From Hirudo medicinalis (lineage: Eukaryota; Annelida; Clitellata; Hirudinida; Hirudinidae): a stretch of 64,000 nucleotides of DNA. How positions within the stretch are numbered: the stretch's first letter is position 1; each line of letters begins with the position of its first letter. Location of the stretch: the NCBI GenBank assembly GCA_011800805.1, contig MPNW01000280.1:1-64000 (forward strand), read 5' to 3'. Below, in pieces: positions 37,013 to 64,000 of the stretch. The translations under genes and the position numbers were made by a program. The notes under the pieces were generated by a model. It did no database searches, was not told the DNA's origin, and saw nothing but the letters and a program-made list of their open reading frames with translations.

Positions 37013-40000
37013 AACTTGAGATTTGGTCCGCATAAACTGACAAGTTGAAAAGTAGGCCAATTTCTGACCTAATGGTTTAATGGCTTGTTGCCCCCACAGG
37101 TTGTTATTTAGTTTTTTGTTTTAATTCTTTTCAGTCCCTCTTCGGTCAGTGGGCCAGTTACAGGAAGAGTTTGAATGAATCTTCGAGGCCAATCAGGATT
37201 GTTGAACAGTGGGAGGAGTTGAGGAGAGCTGCTCGGTTCAAACAGTTCAAGTATGTACTTGTTATTATTATTCTTGTTGTTGTTATTATTATTCTTGTTG
37301 TTGTTATTATTCTTGTTGTTATTATTATTATTCTTGTTGTTGTTATTATTATTCTTGTTGTCAACATTATTATTGGTATTATTATGATTGTTACCAGCAC
37401 CATCGTCATCATCACCATTTCTATTGTCGTTAATATTATTAACATTGTTGCGTGATTAGTAATAATAATAATTATTGTTATTATGCATTACACGTCATAA
37501 TATTATTATGTCGCGGTTATACAATAAAAACCCAACAGCAAGTGCTGCTCAGTTATAAAAATGAATTTGAAACAGTTACAAGAATGATTATGATTATGAT
37601 TATGATTCAAGTATAACGAAAGGTCATGGAATGGAAAAGCCTAACTTATTTGTTGGTGTTGCATCTGTTTTATTCAAATGGATTATTAATATTAATAATA
37701 TCGTCAAATTATTAATTAAGAATAATATGAATAATATATAATAATATCATCTCCACACTCCTTCCATTGTAATGCGTTTACATTAATTCAATTTGTTGTG
37801 ACCTTGAGAAATACTTTATTGAACAAGAAATTATTGAATAAAGAAAATAAAATGAGCGTAAATGCCGAATGTAATTGGATGATAGATCCAGTTTCACGTG
37901 GAATGTTCTAAGGACGCTTTCCATGTTATGTTATTACTCTGATAAGACAGCGTCAGTAACTATTGTTAATATGGTATTTCGAAATGTATATATCTTGTAC
38001 ATTTATTTGAATACAATGCGTGCATGTTAGTTCAGAGTGTGTTGTTCTTGCATGCAGAAGTAATGGCAACAGTCGTAATGTATGGTTTTCGAAACCCAGC
38101 TTGCACAAGCATCCTTGGAAAGGAGCGCTGCATAAACGGATTGCATTGCAACAACAAGGTGTGGAGATACAATTCAAGAACAGTGGTGGCATATCGGTAT
38201 TATTCGAAACCATTACAACTAATCTTCAGGGAGACTATGGTTTCGCATTTGTTTTCCGATGTCCATCAATTAAACTACACATCCACGATGTGCACGTGCA
38301 CACAGATATTACGAGATGAAGATGACTCTGGAGGAAGTGGACACAGCCGAAGAAATAGTTTACATCAACTCGGAAACTGGAGAAACGTACACATCGGAAT
38401 GTAGGAAGAAAAGACAGAAGGTAATCAGATGCTCCATTTATTGGGATAAAAATAGATTGACTTTCATTGTTTGAGACTGCTGTGCGTCTGTGTGTCTGTG
38501 TGTCTGTGTGTCCGTGATTGTAATAGTGAAATGTGTGCACATCACTCTAAATTACAAAAATGACAAACTGTTCACATGTCTGTGCACCCATTAGCTCACT
38601 TACGGCAAGAAGAACTTTATCGTTCAAATTAAATGTTTTTCTCCATCATCATAATTTCCACGACCTTGTTGGGACATCACGACCTTCACATCGTGACCTT
38701 CCAATGAAAAACATTTGAAGGGCGCCACAAAATGTGTTTATTATTCTGTTTATTGCTCCTTGCGTTTGTATTAAAAAAAATCAGTGCATGTTAATGTAGT
38801 AATGCAGTACTATTAATGGGGATTAAATAACATTTTACTCAGAATTCACCATAAATTCATGTAATAGTCATCCACAATGAACTCGTTTTAAAGTCTTGTT
38901 TGCAGCTTCTCACTACAGGTTGATGTTATTTTTTAGTTGAATTTGTTTGAACCTGTTGTTTTATAATGCTGAGACATACAATGACACCCGTATGCAAATG
39001 AGGGATGTAATGGATGACTCAAACAAAAAGATTATTACTTGTAATTTACGAGCCAAGCATTCGTTGAAGGTGATTGCGGAGGAGTTGACATCAACGAAGC
39101 AAGAGGAAAAGAAGAGATTCATCATCAAGGGGGTTGTTGACCCGAGAACAGGGGACAGGGTGGCTTTCAGGTATGCAGTGTCCGAGGGTATCATTGACCA
39201 CGCTAAAGGTCTCTACGTCAACCCCGATACTGGAGAAGGTATTAATTACTTAATGAATCTCTTATTTCTTCATTCTCTTTATTCTTGTCCTCTTCAATGA
39301 CACCCAATTGAAAAGTCTCTAAGTTCTTAGACCTAAGCTTCTAACACGTACTAATACAATAACAAATAATATAATACGTTACATATTGTATTAATAATAT
39401 TATATTATTATAATATTAATTATAATTCACAATATTCTTGGATTATCCCCCACTTCTGCCAATTGGTCTGCGAAAGGATACATCATAAACCGATCTGATC
39501 ATGAATGCCAAACGGAGGGGAGACATTCGCCAAATGTCTTTCCATGTGACGGATCTTTGGAGGACCTCATCCCATGTTGTCCATTGGCCTTGTTGGCTTT
39601 GTTGCACTGCCAGAGCGATTCTTTCCGTTTCCATCTGTCTCCTTCTCTCTTGAGTTATCATGGCTGCTTTGGTTGGTGCACTTGCTGTGGACCATCTCTC
39701 AAAGCGGGTCCATCCGACTCCATGACGGTCAACCTGAATGGACCTTCTTATTTCCTCAAAATCCAAAATTGCCTGTGACTTCTCGATCTCTTCTTGCGCT
39801 CCGAATTGCCGTCCAGAACGAAGTTGCGGCATCACTTCGCGGACTCTGTTGTCTTTGGAGTTGTTGAGCGACCATTGTGTTCTGATTTTGCTGATTTTGT
39901 ATTCTTCAACAATGGACCTGAGCGGCAGGATCAATCGTGCGCTCCTACTGTAGAGAGCGATTGACGATATTTCTGATGGCAATCCCAACCACTTCCTTGT

Positions 40001-41496
40001 GCATTGATTGATTTTCCTCTCCATTTCCTCCACCGACGGCAATCCTATTTCGTATATGGTGAGTGGTCAGAGCAGCCTCGGCAAGAGAACGAATTACAAA
40101 AGCCAGATTTTGAAATTGCCCTGAAGAGGCGTTCTGGCAATTCCATTCAGTCCATCCGACATTTTGCTAACCGTGGCAGCCTCTTGATTTTTGTCACGGA
40201 ACAACTCGTCAAAAACTTTTCCAAGGCTCTTTACCGGTTCTTCTGAGACATCGGGATGCGCTGTCCTCCGACTGTGAAGTATACGTCATTGCGAACATTC
40301 CCCCTGGTTAGGGAGAGACTTCGTGATTTCGCAGGTTTGAGAGCAGGACGGAGTAGATAGTTGAGCTTGTCGAGGACTCTTTGGACGATCTGCTTCCTGT
40401 TGAAGGCTATTGTGGTGTCGTCCATGAACGCCTTTATGGAAGGCATGCATACCCCACTGCCCATGCGCGCCTCGGGAATTCCAGCTCCTACTGCATTCAG
40501 AACAATATGCATGGCAAGTGCAAAGAGAGATGGAGAAATGGCACATCCCATGGCTATGACAGAGAATGCAGAGGAATCCAGCCTGTGGCGCATTCTTTCA
40601 TAGAAAAACGCATAACAAATCCATAATACATAATAATACAATATGCATAATATATCCTAACAACATGTTAACCTTTGATCACTTTTAACTTCCATCAAGG
40701 CATTCCAATCCAACGTGCCATGTCAGAAGGAAGGATCGTGGTGGAGTACACTTCGGTTCAGAAAGGTGTTCCAGAGACGACAGCAGTTCCCCTAATCACG
40801 GTGAAGAAAAGGATCGACAGACAATACGTCATCACTGGGGCACTCGATCCTCGCACCGCTGAGAGGGTGGATGTGAGTGAAGCCCTGAAAAGGGGACTCA
40901 TTGACCCACAAACCGGAGAGTTTGTGAACGATGAGAAGGGCGGCCTGAGGACGCCAGAGAGGGAGGCGGTCGAAGACGGGTGGATATTGGCTCATTTCGA
41001 CAATTCAAGTCCGACCTACGAAAGCGAGACATTTGCAGTTGTTGCAGTTTACGACGACAGATTCAACTATTACACTTCCTTCATGCAAGCCGTTCGAAAA
41101 GGCCTCCTGGACCCGGGCACTGGAAATTATATCAGCTCGAAGAGCGGGAAAAGAATTTATGCGGCAGACGCCATGAAGAGGGGCTTGATAAAAGCTCAGA
41201 AATGTCCGAACAACATTACTGAAACGGAAATATTCAAATCTGCATTGAAGTCTTTCAAAGATAGCAAAAGACTCGAGCTGTTGAGTCCATCACTGAGCAG
41301 CACAGGTGTCCAGCAAGTTAACCAGCCAACCTGTGTCGATGTGGCTCCCTCCACTTCAGTCGTAACCAATGGCAACATCTCAGATCCCTCCACGCCCCCT
41401 CTAGACACCCCTCCTCCCCTTAAGCACATCGATAATCACGTGACATCACCTCCCTTTCCCACTTATAGCAAGAAAACTGAACAGTCGATCATATAA
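29707..41496 (+). CDS. Compact plakin-family cytolinker (SH3 plus plakin repeats)
   Basis: Exons: 29707-29727, 31288-31350, 31824-31952, 32721-32867, 33546-33608, 34693-34784, 35102-35207, 35336-35519, 35853-35911, 37135-37250, 38306-38420, an exon ending 39238 (start 39058-39070 uncertain), 40700-41496; about 690 aa. Spectrin-like helices (exons 2-4) lead into a plakin-type SH3 spread over three exons: LTAVCSM, KEGEELQI, NWLKVRNVHGKEGFLPAL and then IPTPDNNAI. More helices follow, then plakin repeats (VDPRTGDRVAF..AVSEGIID, LDPRTAERV..ALKRGLIDPQTG, AVRKGLLDPGTGNYI). Plakins link intermediate filaments, actin or microtubules to junctions. No calponin-homology domain and no coiled-coil rod are seen, unlike most plakins; the first exon supplies only seven residues, so upstream exons may be missing. 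The tail is Ser/Thr/Pro-rich. Confidence 0.85.
29817..31287 (+). other. First large intron of the plakin gene
   Basis: Contains a 172-codon open frame (29817-30335) without recognisable features and a (GAT)n stretch near 30895-30985. I treat both as intronic. Confidence 0.5.
34138..34205. repeat. (ATC)n microsatellite in plakin intron
   Basis: A run of about 11 ATC units, continued by degenerate ATC/GTC units. Confidence 0.9.
35497..35751. repeat. Apparently exact 127-bp duplication flanking an N: probable assembly artefact
   Basis: 35497-35623 and 35625-35751 read the same, including the last codons of plakin exon 8, its donor and the following (GAT/GAC)n run; a single N at 35624 separates them. 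Equal length, identical content and the N suggest two overlapping contig ends that were not merged. Only one copy should be used in the gene model. Confidence 0.85.
36951..37010. repeat. (ATT)n microsatellite with assembly N nearby
   Basis: About 20 ATT units in a plakin intron; a single N at 36940 lies ten bases before. Confidence 0.95.
37255..37372. repeat. GTTGTTATTATTATTCTT minisatellite
   Basis: Six or so imperfect copies of a short TTCTTGTTGTTGTTATTATTA-like unit directly after the donor of the plakin exon ending at 37250. Confidence 0.8.
39340..40641 (-). mobile_element. 5'-truncated non-LTR retrotransposon with reverse transcriptase remnant
   Basis: Minus strand, inside the last plakin intron. 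The 40641-40231 segment contains AMGCAISPSLFALAMH and the catalytic FMDDTT. It continues with VKSLGKVFDELF, and 40042-39443 contains KWLGLPSEISSIALY and LPLRSIVEEYKISK followed by a basic tail. These blocks are the usual order of the C-terminal half of a retrotransposon polymerase lacking its N-terminal part. Stops between 40231 and 40042 show that it is dead. Orientation is opposite to the host gene, so it contributes no plakin exon. Confidence 0.85.
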
Positions 41497-41596
41497 CGGA
41501 CTCTACTTTATCAGTTCTACTTTTAGTTGCTTTAGATTTGAACGCAGACAACAACAATAATGATAATAATTACAATAATTAATAATGATGATGATG

Positions 41597-41627
<31 letters not shown>

Positions 41628-43770
41628 GTAATAATAATAATATTACCATGTTCCCGATAACAAACATTGTCACGATTCTTCAGAGCATAGCTTGGGACGT
41701 TTGCTTACTTTGTGACAATCTGCAGATCTTCTTCCGGTTGCTTGTGGTGCTCGTCCGCCTGGGAAGGCTTTGTAACTATTTCTACGTATTTCTCGAAAGA
41801 TTATGGCCTACAACGACTCAATTGACTACTTTTCTAATGAATGCTTCAAATTAATTTCTCTAATTTGTTTTCAATACTCACTATCACTCTGAACATGTCG
41901 GTCTCTGTGCAGAATTTGAGAAATGTTTGCATTCATCTGACGATCAAGTCGAATTGACTTTTTGCTTCTGAGTTTCCATTTTTACTGTTTGTCAGTCTTT
42001 CTTAATGTCATCGCTAATGTCATCATCGTCGTCGAACATCATGAAATAACGCGAGTTACATCTCCCTATCGTTGTCATTGTCAACGTTGTTGTCATCAAG
42101 AACATTATTTTTGTTATTTTGCTTGAGTTTCGAACGAACATGAGAGCGCCCCACTGTTTTTATTTATTGTGACCACTGCAACTACAACAATAACCACGAA
42201 TTTTAGTGTGTGTGTGTGTGTGTGTGTAGGATTAGCGTAGGCTGAATGACAAGGTTGTTTCGACGGGGCAGGTGTACCCGCTCAAATTCAAAGCTCTTCC
42301 CGGTTGCACTGCAATACAGAGTCAACGTGGAGGAGCTTGGACTAGCTGAACGATACGAATCCTTAACAGTCGTGTTTTGTATTTGTATTTAGCTTTTTAA
42401 ACATATTTTGAGTGCTCGTCTTGAATGCGAAGGCACTAAAAAGGAGGGCTTTTTATTAGCGTCACGAAGTCTCTATAGCCACCAAAACATTTATTTAGCG
42501 GTCTGAGTTTATTATCCACCATGGTTCGTTCGCCATCTTGAATTCCATCAAACTCCGTCCGAAGAATTTTCAGTGCTCTTACATTATTGTTTACATCAAA
42601 AACTGCCCAATGGTGGTGAGTTTAAAAGTGAAATTGGTATAAACAGTCATTCAGAATTACCAAAATAGTAGAAAAAACAAAAGAAAATAGTTGTTATTGA
42701 GGCTTGAGACCGATTCTCTGATAGAAATTATCTTTTTATGGAAGAAATTATATAGACGATTCGTCGTTTGTGTGCGCATTTTTCGAAGCAAATTTTATTT
42801 GAAGACTATAATTAAATGTATTATATATTTTTTTAAATAAATGGTATATAATTGAAATAATTTATAACTCATATAAATTAGCGTGGAGCAAAAGTCAAGC
42901 AGAAATAAAAATTATAAACCTTTCCTTGAAAGTTAGCATTCTGAATTCTAGGCATTTTTAATACATTCGTAATGTAGTTCTTCCTGGCAGGCAAGAATTG
43001 ATCGATCAATTTTTAGAATTTGCTATTGTAAGTCAGACTGGAGAGACACGCCTTTAGTAATAATTACACGGAAAACCAAAAAAGTTCAATCATTCATTCA
43101 TGTGTTCAAGACAGTAAGACAATCCCTAATATAGAGTGAAATGGATTTTCAAATTCACAAAGATGCTCAACAATACCCGACTATGTCGTTATGTTGTCAT
43201 TACTATCAGTGCGTGCCTGAAAATTTTAGCTGTTGAAAAATAATGTGCTTATCGATATCTTGATGAGTTCAAATGGGCAGAAGGTGTTCGATATGACCTA
43301 TATTACTATCGAGGGAGGAAAGTAAAGAGAACACGTTTGTCTTGCACTGGTTTTAAAAGTCGTAATTTCGTTATTTACTTCAATTATTTTGTTTGCATTA
43401 AAGCATTCTTTTTTGGATTGAATCTTTTTTAATTTCTGATTGAGAGAGAACTCACGACTGAAAGTAGATTGATTTATTTCCAAATTGTGTTTTTACTCCC
43501 AAATCATTACATTTTTATAATTTGAAATATCTTTTTATAAATCTGGTTGCATGCATTCCAGTTACTCTACGTACAAATATCATTATAAATATGAACAAAA
43601 TCAATTACTGAAGGTCAAGTGGTGAACATTTTTATCACGGTGATCAGATCAGAAAATTGAATCTATTTAAAATTCCACACATTTTTGAATAAATTCTACA
43701 ATGTAGTAAATAGTAAATTGTTCAAATAAAAAGTAACTTTCCATTTTCCATTGTGAATTCATAGTACACG
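41497..43770. other. Intergenic region, plakin to BPI-like gene
   Basis: About 2.3 kb. Contains AAT/ATG simple repeats near 41555-41645 and a (GT)n run at 42207-42228. A mildly GC-richer stretch at 42230-42360 has no intact frame. No gene supported. Confidence 0.55.
42207..42228. repeat. (GT)n microsatellite
   Basis: About eleven GT dinucleotides. Confidence 0.85.
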
Positions 43771-45157
43771 ATGAGAATGTTGAAATTTATCCTCGCTGTG
43801 TCTCTGCTTCGTGTCAACAAAGGTAAGAATTATAAAGTTGCAGCACAAAATTTTTTTCTTAGAATTTGAGCTCATTAATTTGCACTAAATATTACTTTAC
43901 AATTATGTTGACAAATAATATTGCAGCTAATCATGAGCAATATTAGTGATGTTATCATGTGTCAGACTAAACTAGTTAGCAGAGTTAATGATTCCATCAA
44001 AATGAATAAAGATTAAGCAAAGTTAATATAACACTGCCATCACGACAATTTAACAAACTCACATTTACTACGAAATTAACTTCTGCCTTATTAACATAAA
44101 TATAACATGGCCTTCAAATAAATAATTATGACGACAAAACTTTCGAATATTTATTTCCAGTTTATTAATATAAATTATCATTATGCCGATTCAAAGATTT
44201 AGTTCGTTTTTAAGAGATTGAAGTTTTCTTAATCAGGAGAGGTAGAAAAAGGATTTTTCATAACCCCGAAGGGACTGAAATTTATTGCCGGCGTCCTGTC
44301 AGAGAACATTTCATCGGAACTTTTGGATGGAAACCTTCAGTTCTTGAAAGGCTACCACTTGAAGTCAGAAGATTTGAAGATCTTCGTGTTGAATTTGAAG
44401 GTTTGCCAGAGAATTTCATTGATAAATAACTGCAAGTTGTAATGCACAATTGTCATTCTTAATCATGATTGCAATCCAGATCACAGATATCCAAACGCCA
44501 GAGCCTGACATTGTTACTACTGAAGGATCGGGCCTGAAGCTGAAGATACATGACATGTCTCTCGAGATGGAATTCCGTTGGAGGGTTAAGAAAGGCGAAG
44601 AGGGTCATTCTATCGACTTTGGAACGTTCTCATCGATGATCAAGAAACTCAACTTTGATCTTTCTGGTAGGTTTATTAAAAATGAAGACAAAACAACCTT
44701 CATTCTTAAATCATGCGATGCAGACATCGAAGAATTGATCCCCAAATTGAAAGGGAAGATTCCCGAGCCTCTGTGAGTCCTTCCATGAAATTCATTTTTG
44801 TTTTGTTGACAAAATTTCACGACTTCATTAGCTACTGTCGACTACTAATGAATATACATAGGCGTGTATCTGAAATAGCTTAAAATACACTGAAATATCC
44901 AAAAATAATTAACATCGTGTTTTATCTATATCAACTTCTGAAATCAGGCCTCAACTTGAATGTCAATCTGCAATAACTTTGTTACAATTTAAATAAATAT
45001 GTTTTATAAAAATTATTGCGCCCAAGAAATGTGAATATTCCCATTGTTTCATCACAGGAAAAGCGTCACAGGTCAATTCAATGATGACTTCCAAGACAGC
45101 ATCACCTTTGAAGTCATCAAGATTGTGATTCAGTCTCTAAACACCGTGTTGAATTAA
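43771..45157 (+). CDS. Single-domain BPI/LBP-family lipid-binding protein
   Basis: Four exons: 43771-43822, 44237-44400, 44480-44772, 45058-45157; 202 aa. A signal peptide (MRMLKFILAVSLL) is followed by the BPI N-terminal pattern: GFFITPKGLKFIAGVL, YHLKSEDLKIFVLNLKITDI, SGLKLKIHDMSLEMEFRWRV, and a strand-and-loop KSCDADIEELIPKLKGKI, ending with a helix QSITFEV-like region. BPI/LBP proteins are secreted and bind lipids, in animals often bacterial LPS. Here only the N-terminal barrel exists; the second barrel is absent and the protein ends soon after the final helix. The mature part has just one Cys, so the usual disulfide of the N-terminal barrel cannot form. Gly follows FDLS where a weak donor occurs, but reading through keeps the family pattern. 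A polyadenylation signal AATAAA lies at 45269-45274. Confidence 0.85.
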
Positions 45158-46294
45158 ACAACTTCAACAATCAAGTTACTCACTCATTATTTCTTCTTTT
45201 GTGAATGATCAAATTGTTAAGAATTTAGGCAAACAGTTTTTGTGATTAGTCGACAAATCTACGAAATCAATAAAAATTTAACAGAAAAATAAGAATCATT
45301 TGCAAACATCCTCAATTTCTCAGCTTATGAGAATAACTGTCATCAACGAAGGAGCCACTTTCGAGCGAAGTTTCACGATCAACATTGATCGAGAAAATGA
45401 GTTATAATTAATGTTTTTATTATATTATTTATATTTACTACAAATATGTAAATCCTCCCCGTACTCACAACTGAAATAGATTTTATGGAAAATTTATTTT
45501 CGCAATGCTTGTAAATCAATATAAGACATTTAAGGACAGCTTATATGATTGTCATTGACATTCCATGAAATTATTAAAAATCCTTTTGAATATCAAATAA
45601 AATCAAATAATAGGATCTTCTGAACAATCTGGATTTTTCAAAGGGCTGCAAACAAAGAGAATGTTTCATCATATTTGGCTTTCTTTTACGCAAATCGATA
45701 TTTAATTAGGTGATTAATTACGTGATAATTGCATTGGTCACTGACGTATGTGATTTCCATCGAATTGACTTGTACTTAGAAATGTTTCGGCGAATTAAAA
45801 TTATCGAAATCTTAAAATTTAATTAAATTGTAATCATACTGTGTAGTGGCACGACACATATTTACATGCTTCACTTATTACTAATTCATTGCTGTGATGA
45901 TCGCTTTTATGGTTTTGCTCAACAAAGTTATGGCTGGGAAACTCTGTTGTTGGAATCGTGCAATCAAAAATAGATTTAAAACAAACGTAATTTACAAAAA
46001 TATTTTAACAAATTAATCCATTAAATCTTTCATATTTTCAAACGTGGACCATTTTCAGAGGACCTCGTATTAATAATTCAAGTCGACTGTGTTGACACTG
46101 CAAAATAGAATTTATGTCATTAGGAACTAAAATTATTGTTATCTCAATATCTATTTGGCGAAGAATGTGTAAATCAAAGGTATTTTCAAAGAGAATGGAT
46201 GCATTATAACAGATACAAATTCTGGGATCAAGGATTTGACTTGAGATTAGAATCTCAACAAAGGCATTGAAAGTCTTCAAACCGATTCTCCATC
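45158..46294. other. Convergent intergenic region
   Basis: 3' ends of the BPI-like gene (plus) and the GCK-III kinase (minus) face each other. AT-rich, with an AATAAA at 45269-45274. The minus-strand open frame 46376-46038 overlaps the kinase's last exon only at its start and is mostly 3' UTR. Confidence 0.5.
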
Positions 46295-49737
<3,443 letters not shown>

Positions 49738-50185
49738 GACTTGAAATCGTAAACAATACAACAATATTAACACAATAATATTCACTCTCTCCTTATTAAC
49801 TTGGCACTATCTGCGTACAAAAACTGTCAGATCTTAAAATCAAGAAGTTCTCCCCGAAATTGTTCTCAAGTTTTAGGCTCGTTAAGTAAGGCGTTGTCTG
49901 TGAGGAATAATCACGAAGCTTCCTCTGAGCTCGAACAATGAGGGAGCTCCAATAAATTCTTAGCTTTAAATACGGGCTTGTCTGCACAGACACGCATCAA
50001 ATGACTGGTTTTTTAATTTTCATGACTTAGCGACACACATTTGCGGATAACCCACTTCTCTTATTGATACATGCTTCGTGGTGCGACCTCAACGAACGAC
50101 AACGCTGTGATTTAACCATATATTCAAATACTTTGCCATCAAAACTTTGCGTCAACAACGAAATAAAAAGTCACGCATGAATGAA
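49738..50185. other. Short intergenic region, dynein 3' end to kinase start
   Basis: About 450 bases, AT-rich, probably holding the kinase promoter (minus strand) and the dynein 3' UTR. No exon seen; the minus frame at 49796-49993 has no family features. Confidence 0.5.

Positions 50186-64000
<13,815 letters not shown>

Noticed and set aside
38020..38404. Two overlapping plus-strand frames of 99 and 126 codons
   Set aside because: They overlap the true plakin exon 38306-38420 in other frames or lie in intron; the frame ending RKKRQK is the one continued in phase.

Overview
This is a window of animal nuclear DNA. It is AT-rich, its genes are split into many short exons with GT-AG introns, and it carries an axonemal dynein, an adhesion GPCR, a synaptotagmin, a plakin and a germinal-centre-like kinase. 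The introns are full of (ATT)n and (GAT)n runs, minisatellites and retrotransposon pieces. Gene content and sequence style suggest an invertebrate, possibly a lophotrochozoan such as an annelid; that placement is inference. I built exon models by hand from splice sites, reading phase and family similarity. The phases of all eight main models close, with one uncertain exon edge in the plakin.

Layout. Plus strand: (1) 758-9749, an adhesion-type GPCR with three chitin-binding type-2 (peritrophin) modules, Ig-like and hormone-receptor modules, GAIN/GPS and seven helices; (2) 11150-17264, a complete COG3 gene, 827 aa; (3) 18348-22931, a synaptotagmin-7-like gene with two C2 domains, with a 22-bp minisatellite and a LINE fragment in its last intron; (4) 23307-27608, a small degenerate AGC-family kinase, probably a pseudokinase, whose first intron holds a hAT transposon relic; (5) 29707-41496, a compact plakin with a plakin-type SH3 and plakin repeats, with a non-LTR retrotransposon fragment antisense in an intron; (6) 43771-45157, a one-domain BPI/LBP-like secreted protein. 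Minus strand: (7) 46295-49737, a GCK-III (STK24/25/26-type) kinase; (8) 50186-64000, the C-terminal 2647 residues (42 exons) of an outer-arm dynein heavy chain of the DNAH5/DNAH8 class, running off the right edge.

The genes are ordinary neighbours, not an operon. They cover Golgi tethering (COG3), regulated exocytosis (synaptotagmin), cytoskeletal linkage (plakin), ciliary motility (dynein), cell signalling (GCK-III kinase, pseudokinase, adhesion GPCR) and lipid or LPS binding (BPI-like). The most unusual items are the chitin-binding adhesion GPCR, the 250-aa pseudokinase, the rod-less plakin, the single-domain BPI protein without its usual disulfide, and introns whose tandem repeats include the 3' splice site. 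Three single-base N positions (6563, 35624, 36940) mark assembly joins; the one at 35624 is flanked by an apparently exact 127-bp duplication that is probably artefactual.
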